A DNA stretch of 64,000 nt. Source: Triatoma infestans (Eukaryota > Arthropoda > Insecta > Hemiptera > Reduviidae). The position numbers and the translations under genes are program-made. Every line of letters starts with the position of its first letter. Positions within the stretch are counted from its first letter, which is position 1. Positions 42,463 through 52,859 of this stretch are shown here, piece by piece. Location of the stretch: NCBI GenBank assembly GCA_011037195.1, contig JAAEAF010009248.1, forward strand, positions 1 through 64,000. Direction: 5' to 3'. The notes beneath the pieces are model-generated. The model was not told the DNA's origin. It saw only the letters and a program-made list of their open reading frames with translations, and made no database searches.

Positions 42463-42606
42463 TATTTGTATTATTTATTAAAAAGAGGGACATTTCGAAC
42501 TATAGAGGTTGAACGTTTCAACATCATGCCTCCATATTTGTATTATTTATTAAAAAGAGGGACATTTCGAACTATAGAGGTTGAACGTTTCAACATCATG
42601 CCTCCA
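42463..42606. repeat. Exact 72-bp tandem duplication
   Basis: The unit runs from TATTTGTATTATTTATTAAA to ATCATGCCTCCA and is present twice without a difference I can see (42463-42534 and 42535-42606). It contains the short palindrome-like TTGAACGTTTCAA. Perfect identity suggests a recent duplication or an assembly artefact. Confidence 0.85.
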
Positions 42607-42710
42607 TATTTATTGATAATATAAATTATGGCTATTATTTTACCGGGATTTCATTGTTCTATCAATTGTTCATGAATGATTAGAATGATCATTAAAATTA
42701 GAAATGAATA

Positions 42711-42960
42711 CCCCTATGGCGCAACAGCCCATGAAGAGCCAAGACTTGCCAGACGGCGATTTGAATTGGGGTACGTGTGGTGAGCATGCCGCAGATCCCA
42801 CGCCGTTTAGTTCCGGCCATCGCTACCTAGGGTGCTACTAACTGTAGCTGTCCCATTTTATCACGATGCTGGGTCAACTCCGATTTTGTTCACGGGAATC
42901 GAACCCTGAATTCTCGCACTAAAGGCAAGTGCGCTAGCCACTGGATCAACGCGTGAGGGC
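42711..42960 (-). mobile_element. tRNA-derived SINE
   Basis: On the minus strand the 5' end holds GCCCTCACGCGTTGATCCAG, then TGGCTAGCGCACTTGCC (A-box-like, about 42926-42940) and GGTTCGATTCC (perfect B box, 42895-42905), the internal RNA polymerase III promoter of tRNA genes. A tRNA-unrelated body of about 170 bases follows. The element is flanked by an exact 11-bp duplication AGAAATGAATA (42700-42710 and 42961-42971), showing insertion by a LINE-type machinery. Confidence 0.9.
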
Positions 42961-42971
42961 AGAAATGAATA

Positions 42972-44040
42972 GAATTTCAATTTTTTTTGTTTATTGTTTA
43001 TAAGTAACAACAGCACTGCGATGGTTGTAGGAGGCTTTTTGTTGGTGAGTGAGGTTATAGCTACAATGAGGTTGTGAAAATGTGAATAATGCAAACACAT
43101 TACTTGAATAATTGATTTTAAAAAACTAAGAATTTCGAAGTTTATATACCTTAAATTTATGTAAGAAAAGGAATGTATTCTAATAGATGTGAAATCTCTT
43201 TTAGTGAGTAGGAAATATTTGAAGAGGTATGTTATAATTTGGGATCAAGTGAGAGATTAATGCTAAAAGATTTTTTTAGAACAGTTGAAGACGAAAGCGG
43301 AAATATAAAGCTAAAAGCTATTGACACAGTTTTTCTAACATTCCGGGACCAGATTTTGCCTCTGTATTTTTTATATATTTTTCTAGGTATGGTCAAGCCG
43401 CATTGTTAGAAAAGTGGTACATTGTTTTAGATGTCTTCGATTTGGTCATGCAATCAGTCGCACGGTACTAGGGTAAAACTGTTGCAAAACCATTGCAAAA
43501 CTGTCAATAACACCTTCGAAGATTGGCTGGTAATGTTCGTAATCGGATAAAAATAATTGTATATAATGTACAAAGTAATCTATTAAAAATAAAATGTCAA
43601 CCGACATACAGCGTTTAGAGTGACAAAATAACTAATCGAATAGAACCTTTTCTAGGCATTAAAAAACAAAACATTAATATAGAGTTGAGTTTTAGTAATT
43701 TCAATAATATCGACTTATGGGGAGAAGACTCTCAATAATTTCAGAAGTAAAGCCTTGGAAGAGTTTCCAAGCAAAGAGTCGGAGAATGTAATGTTATCTT
43801 ATTATTCAAGGAATTAGAATTTAATTTAAAAGAAAAACGTTATATTACCGATCAACAGCCGTTATCTTTCACGATGTGGATATTTAAAATATGTGGGGGT
43901 TTGTTATTTTAAAAAATCAGACCTCTCATGATCTATATGTAGTCTTAATGAAATAGAAGACCTTTTTCAATTTCTCGCTGTATATCCCACTCTAAGTGTT
44001 GCAGTATGAAATGTTTCAAACATACACCACTGATCAGAGA
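42972..44040. other. AT-rich sequence, nothing recognised
   Basis: Short frames show no domain. Sequence at 43230-43330 is slightly more codon-like on the plus strand but I cannot identify it. Confidence 0.3.
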
Positions 44041-44066
44041 TCGGGAATATAAATGGCAGTAGTGGA

Positions 44067-44102
<36 letters not shown>

Positions 44103-44740
44103 TGGTGGGATTGTCGGCGCCTTTTATCTCTCCGGGTTTGTGCCTTACTTATTTTCTCACACTCTTAAAACGTTCTATTCTTATAAAATTTCTTTACTTG
44201 TCTTCTACAGTTCGCCTGAGCTACAGGGTTTGTGGCGTTCTCTTCTTCTATCGCCCGACTAGCTAATCTCTGTTTTACCGCTTCTTCTTAGCCTGTGTTG
44301 TACTGTTAATTTTGCCATTAAATTTTGTGTCGCCTTATACGCGCTTATTCGCCGTGTTAATTAATATTGACTCCTCAGTGAGTAATAAGACTCATCTCTA
44401 CGCGCCATCACATTCACGAGGCTACTTCACCTGCGTCTCAGTGGACTCGCCTGTCACCTCATCACCGCTTCAACAACGGCATCATCCGCTTCTAAAGGAG
44501 CATCCTTCTACGCTCACCTGAGTTCCTTTCTTTCGCCACTCATACCCCCACACCCACACGCACACCTCACATACACACATACACCACCTCTTCCTTTCTC
44601 AGTCCGCCATTCGTCTCATCAACCCTTCTTCGATTCATCACTCAGCGTCACCAAAGGGTAAGTCTCGTTTTCATTTGTTTTACATTATTATTTTTCACCC
44701 GCTACTTGCCATCTCGCCTTGGGTGTCTGCCGCGCAGGCA
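44040..44740 (+). repeat. Probable 5' LTR of the BEL/Pao element
   Basis: It lies before the primer binding site and ends in GCGCAGGCA. A (CT)n tract is at 44071-44100. Base composition changes sharply to GC-richer sequence. The left edge is approximate, and the second LTR is missing because the 3' end was lost. Confidence 0.45.
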
Positions 44741-44743
44741 TTT

Positions 44744-44763
44744 TGGTCCTCCGGACCGGATTA
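44744..44763 (+). other. BEL/Pao primer binding region
   Basis: The sequence TTTTGGTCCTCCGGACCGGA resembles the TTTGGTCCTTCGAGCCGGAT that follows the 5' LTR in many BEL/Pao elements, and it is directly before the gag start. Confidence 0.55.
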
Positions 44764-44796
44764 TGAACCAGTTTCCTTGATTGTTTGTCGCCTATC

Positions 44797-45417
44797 ATGG
44801 CCCCAAAGAAGCGTCTTCCCTCTTGGACGCCTCCTATTTCAGCAGCTGCCTTCGAACGCCAAACGTCTCGAGCTAAGGCGTTTTTCGTCGGTCAGACTGA
44901 TGAAGTACTAGTTTTACGAAAGGAAAGCGCCATCACAACCGAGTTCTCACTTGTCCGCCAAGAGCTCTTGGCAAAGGAATTCCAGTCTTTCCTCGGAGTT
45001 GCTGACCCGCTTGATCATGCGGACAAGCTTCCAGACGGCCTCTCCGAGGAGGCTTTCGAGGATAGAAGACAAGAGATTCCACATCCAGCAAATCCTCGGC
45101 GAGGCCCGTCCTCAGGTACCAACCGCGCCTGTTTCCCGCCATCCCGACATCTGCGCCTAGGGTGGATTCAGGGATTTGTTCAAATCCCTGGTTATAGACC
45201 AGCCCTCTCTGTCTGAAGTGGAGCGACTTAACTATTTATTTGGATCCTTGGACAACCCGGCCAGAGCCATCATTGCCAACATCCCATCAGAGGAGGGACA
45301 GTTTCCTCACGCATGGGGCGTCCTCTGCAGGACCTATGATAACCGTTGGCGATTTGCCGAAACACTCCTATCCCAGCTGTTGGAAACTCCCTCGCGTGGT
45401 GCTCGATTGTCCGCTAA
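44797..45417 (+). pseudogene. BEL/Pao gag
   Basis: ATG at 44797 starts MAPKKRLPSWTPPISAAAFE. After frameshifts the frame from 45176 reads SLVIDQPSLSEVERLNYLFG, then SLDNPARAIIANIPSEEGQF and a RTYDNRWRFAETLLSQLL block. FxSLV...SLSxVERLxYL.S.L...A...I is the DUF1759-type gag of BEL/Pao elements. The reading stops at the insertion of a non-LTR tail after 45417. Confidence 0.8.
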
Positions 45418-45840
45418 ATAATAATAATAATAACACACTTTATTTAAAAGAAAATATTACGTACAAAAAATAAGTAAATTAATATTACATATAGCTTGGC
45501 AGGAAGCCGTCTGCCAGAGTTTGGTTATTAATGTGTACATAAAAAATAAAGCAAAATTACATATAACAAAGAAAATTATTATTTTGTTTCATTATAATTA
45601 TTAATTATGGAATTGTAGGTATTAATGATTGGCTTTATTTCTATAATACAGAGCTTGTTGAACAAATTGTACAAAAACAAGGCAATCAGTTATATTGGAG
45701 GGGTAAGAAATCACAAACTGTGATTAAAATGAACGCATTCCAAAGTGTAATTGACGAATATGAGCCAATGCAGAACATTGACATAAGAAGTGGAACATAT
45801 CCTCTCGTTCATTTAGATTACACAAGTAGTATCTCTCTTT
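45418..45840 (-). mobile_element. 3'-end fragment of a non-LTR element nested in BEL gag
   Basis: The left edge is an (ATA)n tract at 45418-45434 followed by ACACACTTTATTT, then GCTTGGCAGGAAGCCGTCTG. This layout matches the 3' end of the minus-strand element at 6957-7070 ((AAT)n, CTTTATTG, GCTTGGATTAATCCGTCAGC). AT-rich sequence to about 45840 may encode its C-terminal region but is too decayed to read. BEL sequence resumes at about 45845. Confidence 0.6.
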
Positions 45841-46019
45841 ATCCTGGAACCCCCGGTGGGCTGACTGTCCGTCGCCCCCGCATCTCATTGAACCCCGGAG
45901 TCGCCAACCTTATCCCCACACACGCGGACGCATTCGCTCTAGGTGTCGCTCCGACTCGCCTACCCCGGAATGTTGACGATCGCTCTCCCTGAACTCTTCA
46001 ATCCGCTCGTCTTCATCCA

Positions 46020-46480
46020 CCATACTTATGCCCACTGCACGCCTTCGCTTAGAAAACTCGCGCCCTTATTGACTCCGGGAGACACGTGAACATCATAACC
46101 CGCGCCTGCGCTCAGCGCCTTCATCTACCTCTCCAGTCAGCCGAATCCAACATATACACTCTGGGGTATAGCAACACATACAGCGTATAGTGAATTCATG
46201 CGCGACTATCTGGAGAGCGGCCATATGGAAGTCGTGCGTCCCGATGCCGCCATCCTATACGCCATACTATATCCCCATCATGCGGTTCATCGCTCAGACT
46301 CTGATCAGGACCCCATCTCTTCCTTCCGCCTTAACACCGTGACGTACGGCGTCTCGGCTGCGCCCTATCTCGCCCTGCGCACTCGCCGTCAACTGGCAGT
46401 TGATGAGGGGGATAAGCATCCTCAAGCTCAGGCCACCCTCTCAATGACGTGAACGTGAGAGTCGGAAGGCCAAGCCCTAT
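46020..46480 (+). pseudogene. BEL/Pao protease and RT remnants
   Basis: ARALIDSGRHVNIITRACAQ-like residues near 46060 carry the DSG catalytic motif of the aspartic protease. After a deletion, the RT part continues with YLESGHMEVVRP (46200) and FRLNTVTYGVSAAPYLALRT (46330), a hallmark segment of BEL/Pao RT. The catalytic YVDD region is lost between these and the next part. Confidence 0.75.
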
Positions 46481-47290
46481 ACGCCCAACTGCAGCAGCTG
46501 CTCATGGCGGGCGGGTTCGACGTGCGAATGCCCCGCCTTCCTACAGGGCATTCCGCCTGATCATTCCCGCCTTCCCCCATGTGAGGATCCGTTATGCTTG
46601 GATCGAGAACCGGTCCTCAAAACTCCGCATCAGTTATCCCGCCTCCACCAAACGCACCGCCCTCAGCCAGATGGAGCGCATCTTCGACCCTCTCGGGTGG
46701 CTCGCTCCCGCCACGTTCCACGCCAAACAATTCTTCTGTCAGCTATGCCGCCTCCAATTGGAATGGGATCAAAGCCTGTCCGAGGAGCTCGTCGCCCCTT
46801 GGCATGATTTCCAGAGTCACCTTCCGGATCTTGGCAACCTTCAAATACCGCGCCTATTGCCCGCCGTTCATCCCTCGCCTGTTCATCATCTTGTCGGCTT
46901 CTGCGATGCCTCCGAATCCGGATACACCGCGCTTGTGTACTTGCATACTACCTCCGCATCTGGTCTCCACGCATCATGTCCGTCTTCTTACTGCCAAATC
47001 AAAGATGGCTCCTAATAAAACCATCTCCTTACCCCGCCTGGAGCTCTGCGGCGCTCATCTTCTCGCCAAGCTTCTTCACGCCGTCAACACGCGCATGCTT
47101 CCTCTTATAGGTGCCCTTATTACCGCCTTTTCCGACTCCACAGTCACTCTCGTCTGGATTCCTGTGAGAGTCATCGATGGAAGACCTTCGTCGGCAATCG
47201 TGTGGCAGAGATTCAAGATCTCCTTCCGCCTAACGCTTGGCGCCATGTGCTATACGAGGATAACCGCCGATGTGCATCCAGAGGAGTAGC
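46480..47290 (+). pseudogene. BEL/Pao A17-type and RNase H region
   Basis: The frame at 46449-47015 reads TALSQMERIFDPLGWLAPAT, FHAKQFFCQLCRLQLEWDQS and HHLVGFCDASESGYTALVYL. IFDPLGWLAP and FCDAS are landmarks of the Pao A17/RNase H region. A shifted frame continues with NKTISLPRLELCGAHLLAKL and a AFSDSTVTLVWI block. Frameshifts separate the parts. Confidence 0.85.
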
Positions 47291-47429
47291 GCCTCCCCAC
47301 TCCAGGATCACCCTGGGAGGAAAGGGCGCCCTCAGGTCGCTCCGGCCGCTACCGCCTCCTGGCCTCACACCCCCGCACCTCTGATGAGGCTTCCATCGAG
47401 CAACAGGCCAAACCCCCGCTCCGACTGTG

Positions 47430-48720
47430 CTTGTCGCCGCCACCGAGGATGACAGTCTTTGAGCGTTTCTCCTCGCTAATGACTTTTCAGCGCGTAACGC
47501 CTACTGTCTGCGCTTCCTCTTCAACTGACGCAATCGTCGTCCCCGCATCGGATTCCTTCGACCTCCGAGATCCAAGTCGCCACTCTCGCCTTAATTTGCC
47601 AGGTTCAATCGACTCATCTGACAAGGAGATTCAGGAAGCCGCGACCGCGCTCCGGCACCGGCTGGTGCCACCTACACCTATTCTTCGATGATCAGCAGGT
47701 ACTACGCGGTCGGCGAGAGGTGTCGTCTGCCTCCCTGCCATGCGGTTTCCGCCACCCCGCCTTGCTTCCCAAGAAGCATCCGCTTACACAGCTTATCATC
47801 GACGACGCCCATATTCGCCTTCTGCACGCCGAAGCTCTCGCCACTCACACCTATATCCGCCGCCACTATTGGATGCAACAGGGTGCGCCACCGCATCGGC
47901 AAACCGCGCCCTCCCATCACAACGAATCACAGCCGCCACTGCCTTCACTGTGACCAGCGTGGATTTCGCCGGCCCATTCGCCATCTCCAGCGCCTGCTTC
48001 CGCGGCGCCGTGGTCACAAAGGGCTATTTAATGGCTTTCATATGTTTCGCCACCTAGGCTGTGCTTTTGAGATCGCCTCGGAGCTCTGTACATCCGCCTT
48101 CCTCACCGCCTTCCGCCGCTTCACCGCTCGCCTTCGGCTCCCGACCATCATCTTTTCCGAAAACGGCACTAACTTCGTCGGAACACACAACGAACTTCTA
48201 GAACTCGATCACTTTTTGGGTTATGAACGTCACCAACTAGCCGCCTACCGCTGCTTCCGCCGGCATTGATTGGAGTTTTGTCCCGGCTAGTCCTCATTTT
48301 GGGGGCCTCTGGGAAGCGGCCATTAAATCTGCCAAGCACCATCTCTTCGTGGGTGATCAGCGCCTCACTTACGAGAAGCTGCTCACCGTAACCACCAACG
48401 TCGAATTGATATTAATCTCTCGCCCTTTGTGCGCCCTCTCTTCCGATCCGAACCCTTTAGGCCCGGCCATTTTCTGGTCTTTCGCCCTCTCACCACGCCT
48501 TCTGAGCGCGATATTACCGCCCTAAATATAAATCGCCTGTCCCGTTGGCAACTCACCCAACGTATCCAACAGGACTTTTGGATTTGTTGGCGCCAGGAGT
48601 ATCTTCATATCCTCTAACAACGCACAAAGTGGCTTCTCCCCGCTATGGAGGTTGCCCCTAGTACCGCCGTTATCGTTCACCAGGACAATGTTCCGCCGCG
48701 CCAATGGCCTTTAGGCCGCA
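47430..48720 (+). pseudogene. BEL/Pao integrase
   Basis: Frames between 47690 and 48620 give a zinc-binding region (HLLHAEALATHTYIRRHYW-like), then TSVDFAGPFAISS and FSENGTNFVGTHNEL (catalytic aspartates of the DDE core), then PHFGGLWEAAIKSAKHHL and a C-terminal part with GHFLVFRPLTTPSERD and NINRLSRWQLTQRIQQDFW. The last words, PRQWPLGRI, are the normal end of BEL integrases. Several frameshifts. Confidence 0.85.
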
Positions 48721-48754
48721 TTACCGCCATTTATCCCGTACTACCAACTGCAGT

Positions 48755-49500
48755 CCAGGACACAAAGGAGCTCGCTCCTACTGAGATGGATGTGCGGGTG
48801 GTACCTAGTACAATTGGGATGAGCACTGCTCATCAAGTTGTGCATGCACAAATGGAGAAGCAGGCAGTAACCGCTGTTGTGCATGCTGAGCATCTGACCC
48901 CTCAGGAGCAAGCTCCCAGGAGAAACGAAGGAACTGCTGGACCTGGTACCACCAGACGAGGTGGACTAGTCTCAGGTGGGCAAGAAGGACGAGGAAGAGA
49001 GCAAGAAGGCTCCAACTCATCCTCCTGATACAGGTAAGATGGTGGAGGCACCAGGAAGGAAAAAGCGCCTCAAGTGGAAGAGGAGGACGCTGCCGCTGCC
49101 GCCCCTGGGACAACCGGGAGCGGTGGGCGACCCCTTGAGGAGAGGCCTTAGTGTGGCAGGCGTTAGATGGTATCTCCGCGCGCTTTCTGAGGGCATGAAC
49201 CCTCAGGAGGCGAGGGCGGAGGCAGAAACGCATAGGGCACATGAGGGGGCAGGTAGGAAGTCTGAGGATGAGGCGGGCATGAAAGAGCACCTCCTTCGCC
49301 CTCCACCCTAGAAGAAGCAATACCGCGGGAGGATTGTCCCGGAGAAGGCCCAACGAAGGGAGAGCCTGGGAAATGTGGATCTCTCGTCTCTCAGGGTGAG
49401 CCTTTCGAAGGAGGAGGAGGAGGAGGAGCAGATGCTCCTGGAAGAGGAGGGGGATACTCCCCTAACTCCTCCATGAACAGTCACGCCTTGAGACCTAGCA
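48755..49500 (+). pseudogene. LOA-type ORF1 fragment
   Basis: The plus strand reads MDVRVVPSTIGMSTAHQVVH, EHLTPQEQAPRRNEGTAGPG and, farther on, GAVGDPLRRGLSVAGVRWYL, matching ORF1 of the LOA element at 25538-29646. It continues past the point where that copy is deleted, with a Glu-rich segment near 49400, so it shows ORF1 sequence the other copy lacks. It abuts the BEL integrase end. No ORF2 follows. Confidence 0.7.
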
Positions 49501-50200
49501 AATAAATGAGAAATAAAATAAAATACAAAGTTACTTTTATATTCATAATGATTCAATAAAAAAAAAATTCTGATTGTTAATAATGATGTCAAAAAAAATG
49601 AAACGACTACATTTTCATAAAATGAGACTGATACTTATTCGGTCAGAGATGAAGGAAAAATAAAAAAAAAATGAACATTTACTCAAACAAAATAAAAAAT
49701 AAAGAAATATATATACATATATGTGTATAGACATATCATTTTTTTTCTAACTTACTAGTTACAATGCGATAAAAATTAAAGAAATTTGAATATCTCATCT
49801 AAATAAAAGTCTTCTCTTTCTTTTTCTCTCTCTTAGATATATTATCCCTGGTTGGATTTCCATCCCCTAATGTACCATTTATATTTTTTATATTTTTTTG
49901 CTTGGTAATAAGTCAGTGCAATACAGTGATTAACAATTTTATATAACGAGTATAGTAATTGGCCAAAGTGGATATTTTATAAAGAGATGGAACTAATGTT
50001 TCCTATTATTCCATTTACTTGTTTACTTTATCACGAGGATAGTATTGAATACAGATTCCAGCAAATGCAACTTACCCAATCGAGAATAGGGTGATCAGTC
50101 CCATTCACAATTAAGAAACACTCTGCAGAGCTGACCGCCAAAGGATTGATCACTTCCTGAAGGAAGCTCCCTCTCGTCCGAGGTTATTGCTTTTACTCAA
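49501..50200. other. AT-rich sequence; possible gypsy 3' LTR at its right end
   Basis: For the minus-strand gypsy element to the right, the 3' LTR would be here. A purine-rich tract GAGAGGGAGCTTCC (minus strand, about 50165-50178) followed by TGATCAATCC (50152 leftwards) could be the polypurine tract and LTR start. The partner LTR is missing, so this is unconfirmed. Confidence 0.3.
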
Positions 50201-50212
50201 ATAATGTACACT

Positions 50213-50713
50213 TTATCTTGAAACATATGGTCTTAGTCTTTTTATGTGAAAAATATCTGACTGTAATGTACCATGCTTGTATATTTCAATCTCATAATTA
50301 ACCTCATTTATTTTTCTCAGAACTTTATAAGGTCTCTTGTATTTTGGCAAAATGTTTTTGCCCTTGTTTATAGGAAAACTATGTTCTTCGATCAATGCTA
50401 GATCATCCGTAGAGAATGTTATGGGTTTGTGTTTGCTGTCATAGACTTCTTTTTGTTTACTTTGAATTTTTGAAAGTATGGATGATAAATTTTTGCGGGC
50501 TTGGTTGAGTTGTTTTAATTCGGTGAGCACATTGAAATGGGCTGTGTTAGGTATAAAGGCTAGATCAGGTGGGAATGTGGGATGGAAACCGAACATTAAA
50601 TAGAACTGACTAAGCCCTAAAAAAACTTGTTTTCTTGTGTTGTATGCAAACACTACATAAGGGACATTTAAGGGCCAGTCATTCTGTCTGTCATTAGTAT
50701 AGTGAGTTAGCAT
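50213..50713 (-). pseudogene. Gypsy integrase C-terminal part
   Basis: The frame of 166 codons reads DWPLNVPYVVFAYNTRKQ, then FYLMFGFHPTFPPDLAF, a long helix with LKQLNQARKNLSSIL, and the C-terminal fold LPKYKRPYKVLRKINEVNYE ending DIFHIKRLRPYVSR. The pattern W...L..V.FAYN....S..SPFYLMFG is the end of the integrase core. Farther right (51000-51250) only broken pieces of the zinc-binding and core domains remain. Confidence 0.88.
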
Positions 50714-51251
50714 ATCTGCGGGTGTTCGGTTAAACCTTTCGACTAAACCTAAGATGATGTGTTATATGATATACTAAATTTTTGTACGATTCCCCATGAT
50801 TTCGACAGCAACTTAACTGATTCAGCCATAAAATGAGACCATCTGTCAGATGATAATATTTTGTGGGCAACCAAATGTTTTGATAAGTTCTATTAAAAAT
50901 TTACAAGTTGTTTTACTATCTGCTTTTGGTTATCACATACCTAGTAGTGATGCAGGTTGTTATTATAATATATTGTTTACCAAGTGCCCTTTTAAGAGGT
51001 CCAAAGAAATCTAATATCAGATGAGACCAGGTTTAGTTGATGGGATAATTGGTTGTAATGTACCGTGTTTGGCTGTAGTGGGACGTTTCACCTTCTGACA
51101 ACTGTCACAGGAAGAAATATATTTTTTTACGTCAGTTAGTACAGTCGACCAGTAGTATTGTACTAGTATTTTGTTATAAGTTTTCATAATTCCTAAATGT
51201 GCACCAGAAAGTGAATCGTGGTAGGCATTGAGAACTTCAACAACCAGTTCT

Positions 51252-51575
51252 CTAGGTACCGCTAAAAGAAGTTTTGTTCGATTTTAAAAATTTATTATAA
51301 ATTGTTTTTGATTCGTCTAGGGTATATCTTCTAGATTGTCTGACTATACGTTTTTCAAAAGTAGTTGGATCAACTAATGCATTAAATATTAAACTTGAGT
51401 AGGGATCTTTCTGTTGGATCAGAAAAATATTAACAGATTTGATCATATTATGTGTTATATTTTCTTCTGAGTGTGACACTTCTTTATTGATCGGATATCT
51501 AGAGAGGGCATCTACAGGTTTCATAGATAAACCCGGTTTGGGCTTAATTATAAACTCGTAATCGATAAGCTTCAT
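51252..51575 (-). pseudogene. Gypsy RNase H end and linker to integrase
   Basis: The frame starts KLIDYEFIIKPKPGLSMKPV and continues with DALSRYPI. Y.FxIxY.PGxxNxxADALSR is the end of the RNase H domain in gypsy elements. A linker of about 60 residues follows before the integrase. Confidence 0.85.
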
Positions 51576-51878
51576 AGCTAACCTATTTAATAGCTAACCT
51601 AATATTCTTAAAATTTTCATAGTACGAGAGAGACTTATATGGTCATTATATATAATTACTTGTTTACCATAACATAATGTCGCCAATAGTTTAGGCAGTA
51701 TACGATACTAAGCAATTAGATTTCGGACGTTGTCATCGTTCCATAGGAGTTAACTTGCGACTTAGATGGCTATAGGATGTAATTCGTTATGTTCGTTATA
51801 TTGACAAAGCTTACCTCCGATACCAATTTTTGAAGCGTCGGTATAAATAACTGTCTGTCGGTCTTCATAAAAATGGCT

Positions 51879-52560
51879 TTATACAGGAAGATTTATAAGT
51901 TTTTCTTTTAATTGTCTAAAAGCATTTTCATGCTTATTTGTCCAAATAAACGTAGTTTTTGGATCTAATTTAAGCAATTCGGTGAGAGGAGAGACGATAT
52001 CGGCATAATTTCTGATATATTTTCTATAAAATCCTGTTATTCCTAAGAATGATCTAACATCTTTAATCGTTTGTGGTCGGGGAAATTTACCTATTGCAGA
52101 TGTTTGTCTGTAACGATAATACGCCGCGCTCACTTATTGAACGACCCAAAATATTAACATGACACTTGGACGTTTTTATTTTATTTTAGCATCGGATAAT
52201 CTTTTTAATGTTTTTTCTAAACTATCTAATTTATCATTAAAAGAGGAGTTAAATGAAATTATATCATCTATACAAACTACAAGATTGTGATATAATTAGT
52301 CCGAAAACAATCTATTTATTGCTCTCTGAAAATAAGTTGGACTATTTTTAAGTCCTTGCAGTAATGTCTTAAATTGATATAACCCTTTATGGATAATAAA
52401 AGCTGTAATATGCCTATTGGATCGATAATATTTAGTCTTAACGTATTGATTGACATTACTACAGCACTTGAATTTAAAGGAGCTCTGACCTGATAAGCGT
52501 GCCGATCTGTGAATTTTGATATAGATGCTATGTTTTAGAACTGATATTTGTGATTTTTAC
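51879..52560 (-). pseudogene. Gypsy reverse transcriptase remnants
   Basis: The frame at 52133-51879 reads PRPQTIKDVRSFLGITGFYR, then KYIRNYADIVSPLTELL and FIWTNKHENAFRQLKEKL, the thumb and connection of gypsy RT. Right of it, broken frames give LYQFKTLLQGLKNSPTYFQR (the GL.NAP.TFQR box) and CIDDII at about 52265, the equivalent of the YxDD catalytic site. Stops and frameshifts abound. Confidence 0.8.
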
Positions 52561-52859
52561 TACATTCAATACTGGGAAACTACAATCTTGTTCGTGCAAA
52601 ACTAAGGTTTCTTCTCCAGCAGATGTTTGTTAGGAAAGAAACTATCATTTTTCCTAATTTCAAACTCGTTTAATTCTACATGTTTGGACTCTTGGGGCAG
52701 GAAGTTTAATTCATTTTTATTAGTTATGGGAACTAAATGTTCTTGATTTTTGGAAAATTTTAAAATTAAATAATAGGCAGGCCAAAAAGGATATTTTTAG
52801 ATTTGGAGTTCATGGATATTATTATTGTTTGTCTGTGGGGAGGAAAACCCTACGCTATT

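Larger units (their letters stand above)
44740..48720 (+). mobile_element. BEL/Pao LTR retrotransposon, degenerate and 3' truncated
   Basis: Plus-strand order is gag, a non-LTR 3'-end insertion (45418-45840), aspartic protease, RT, the A17 peptidase/RNase H region and integrase. It is distinctly GC-richer than its surroundings. It has many frameshifts and deletions and no 3' LTR: a LOA-type ORF1 fragment follows directly at about 48755. Confidence 0.8.
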
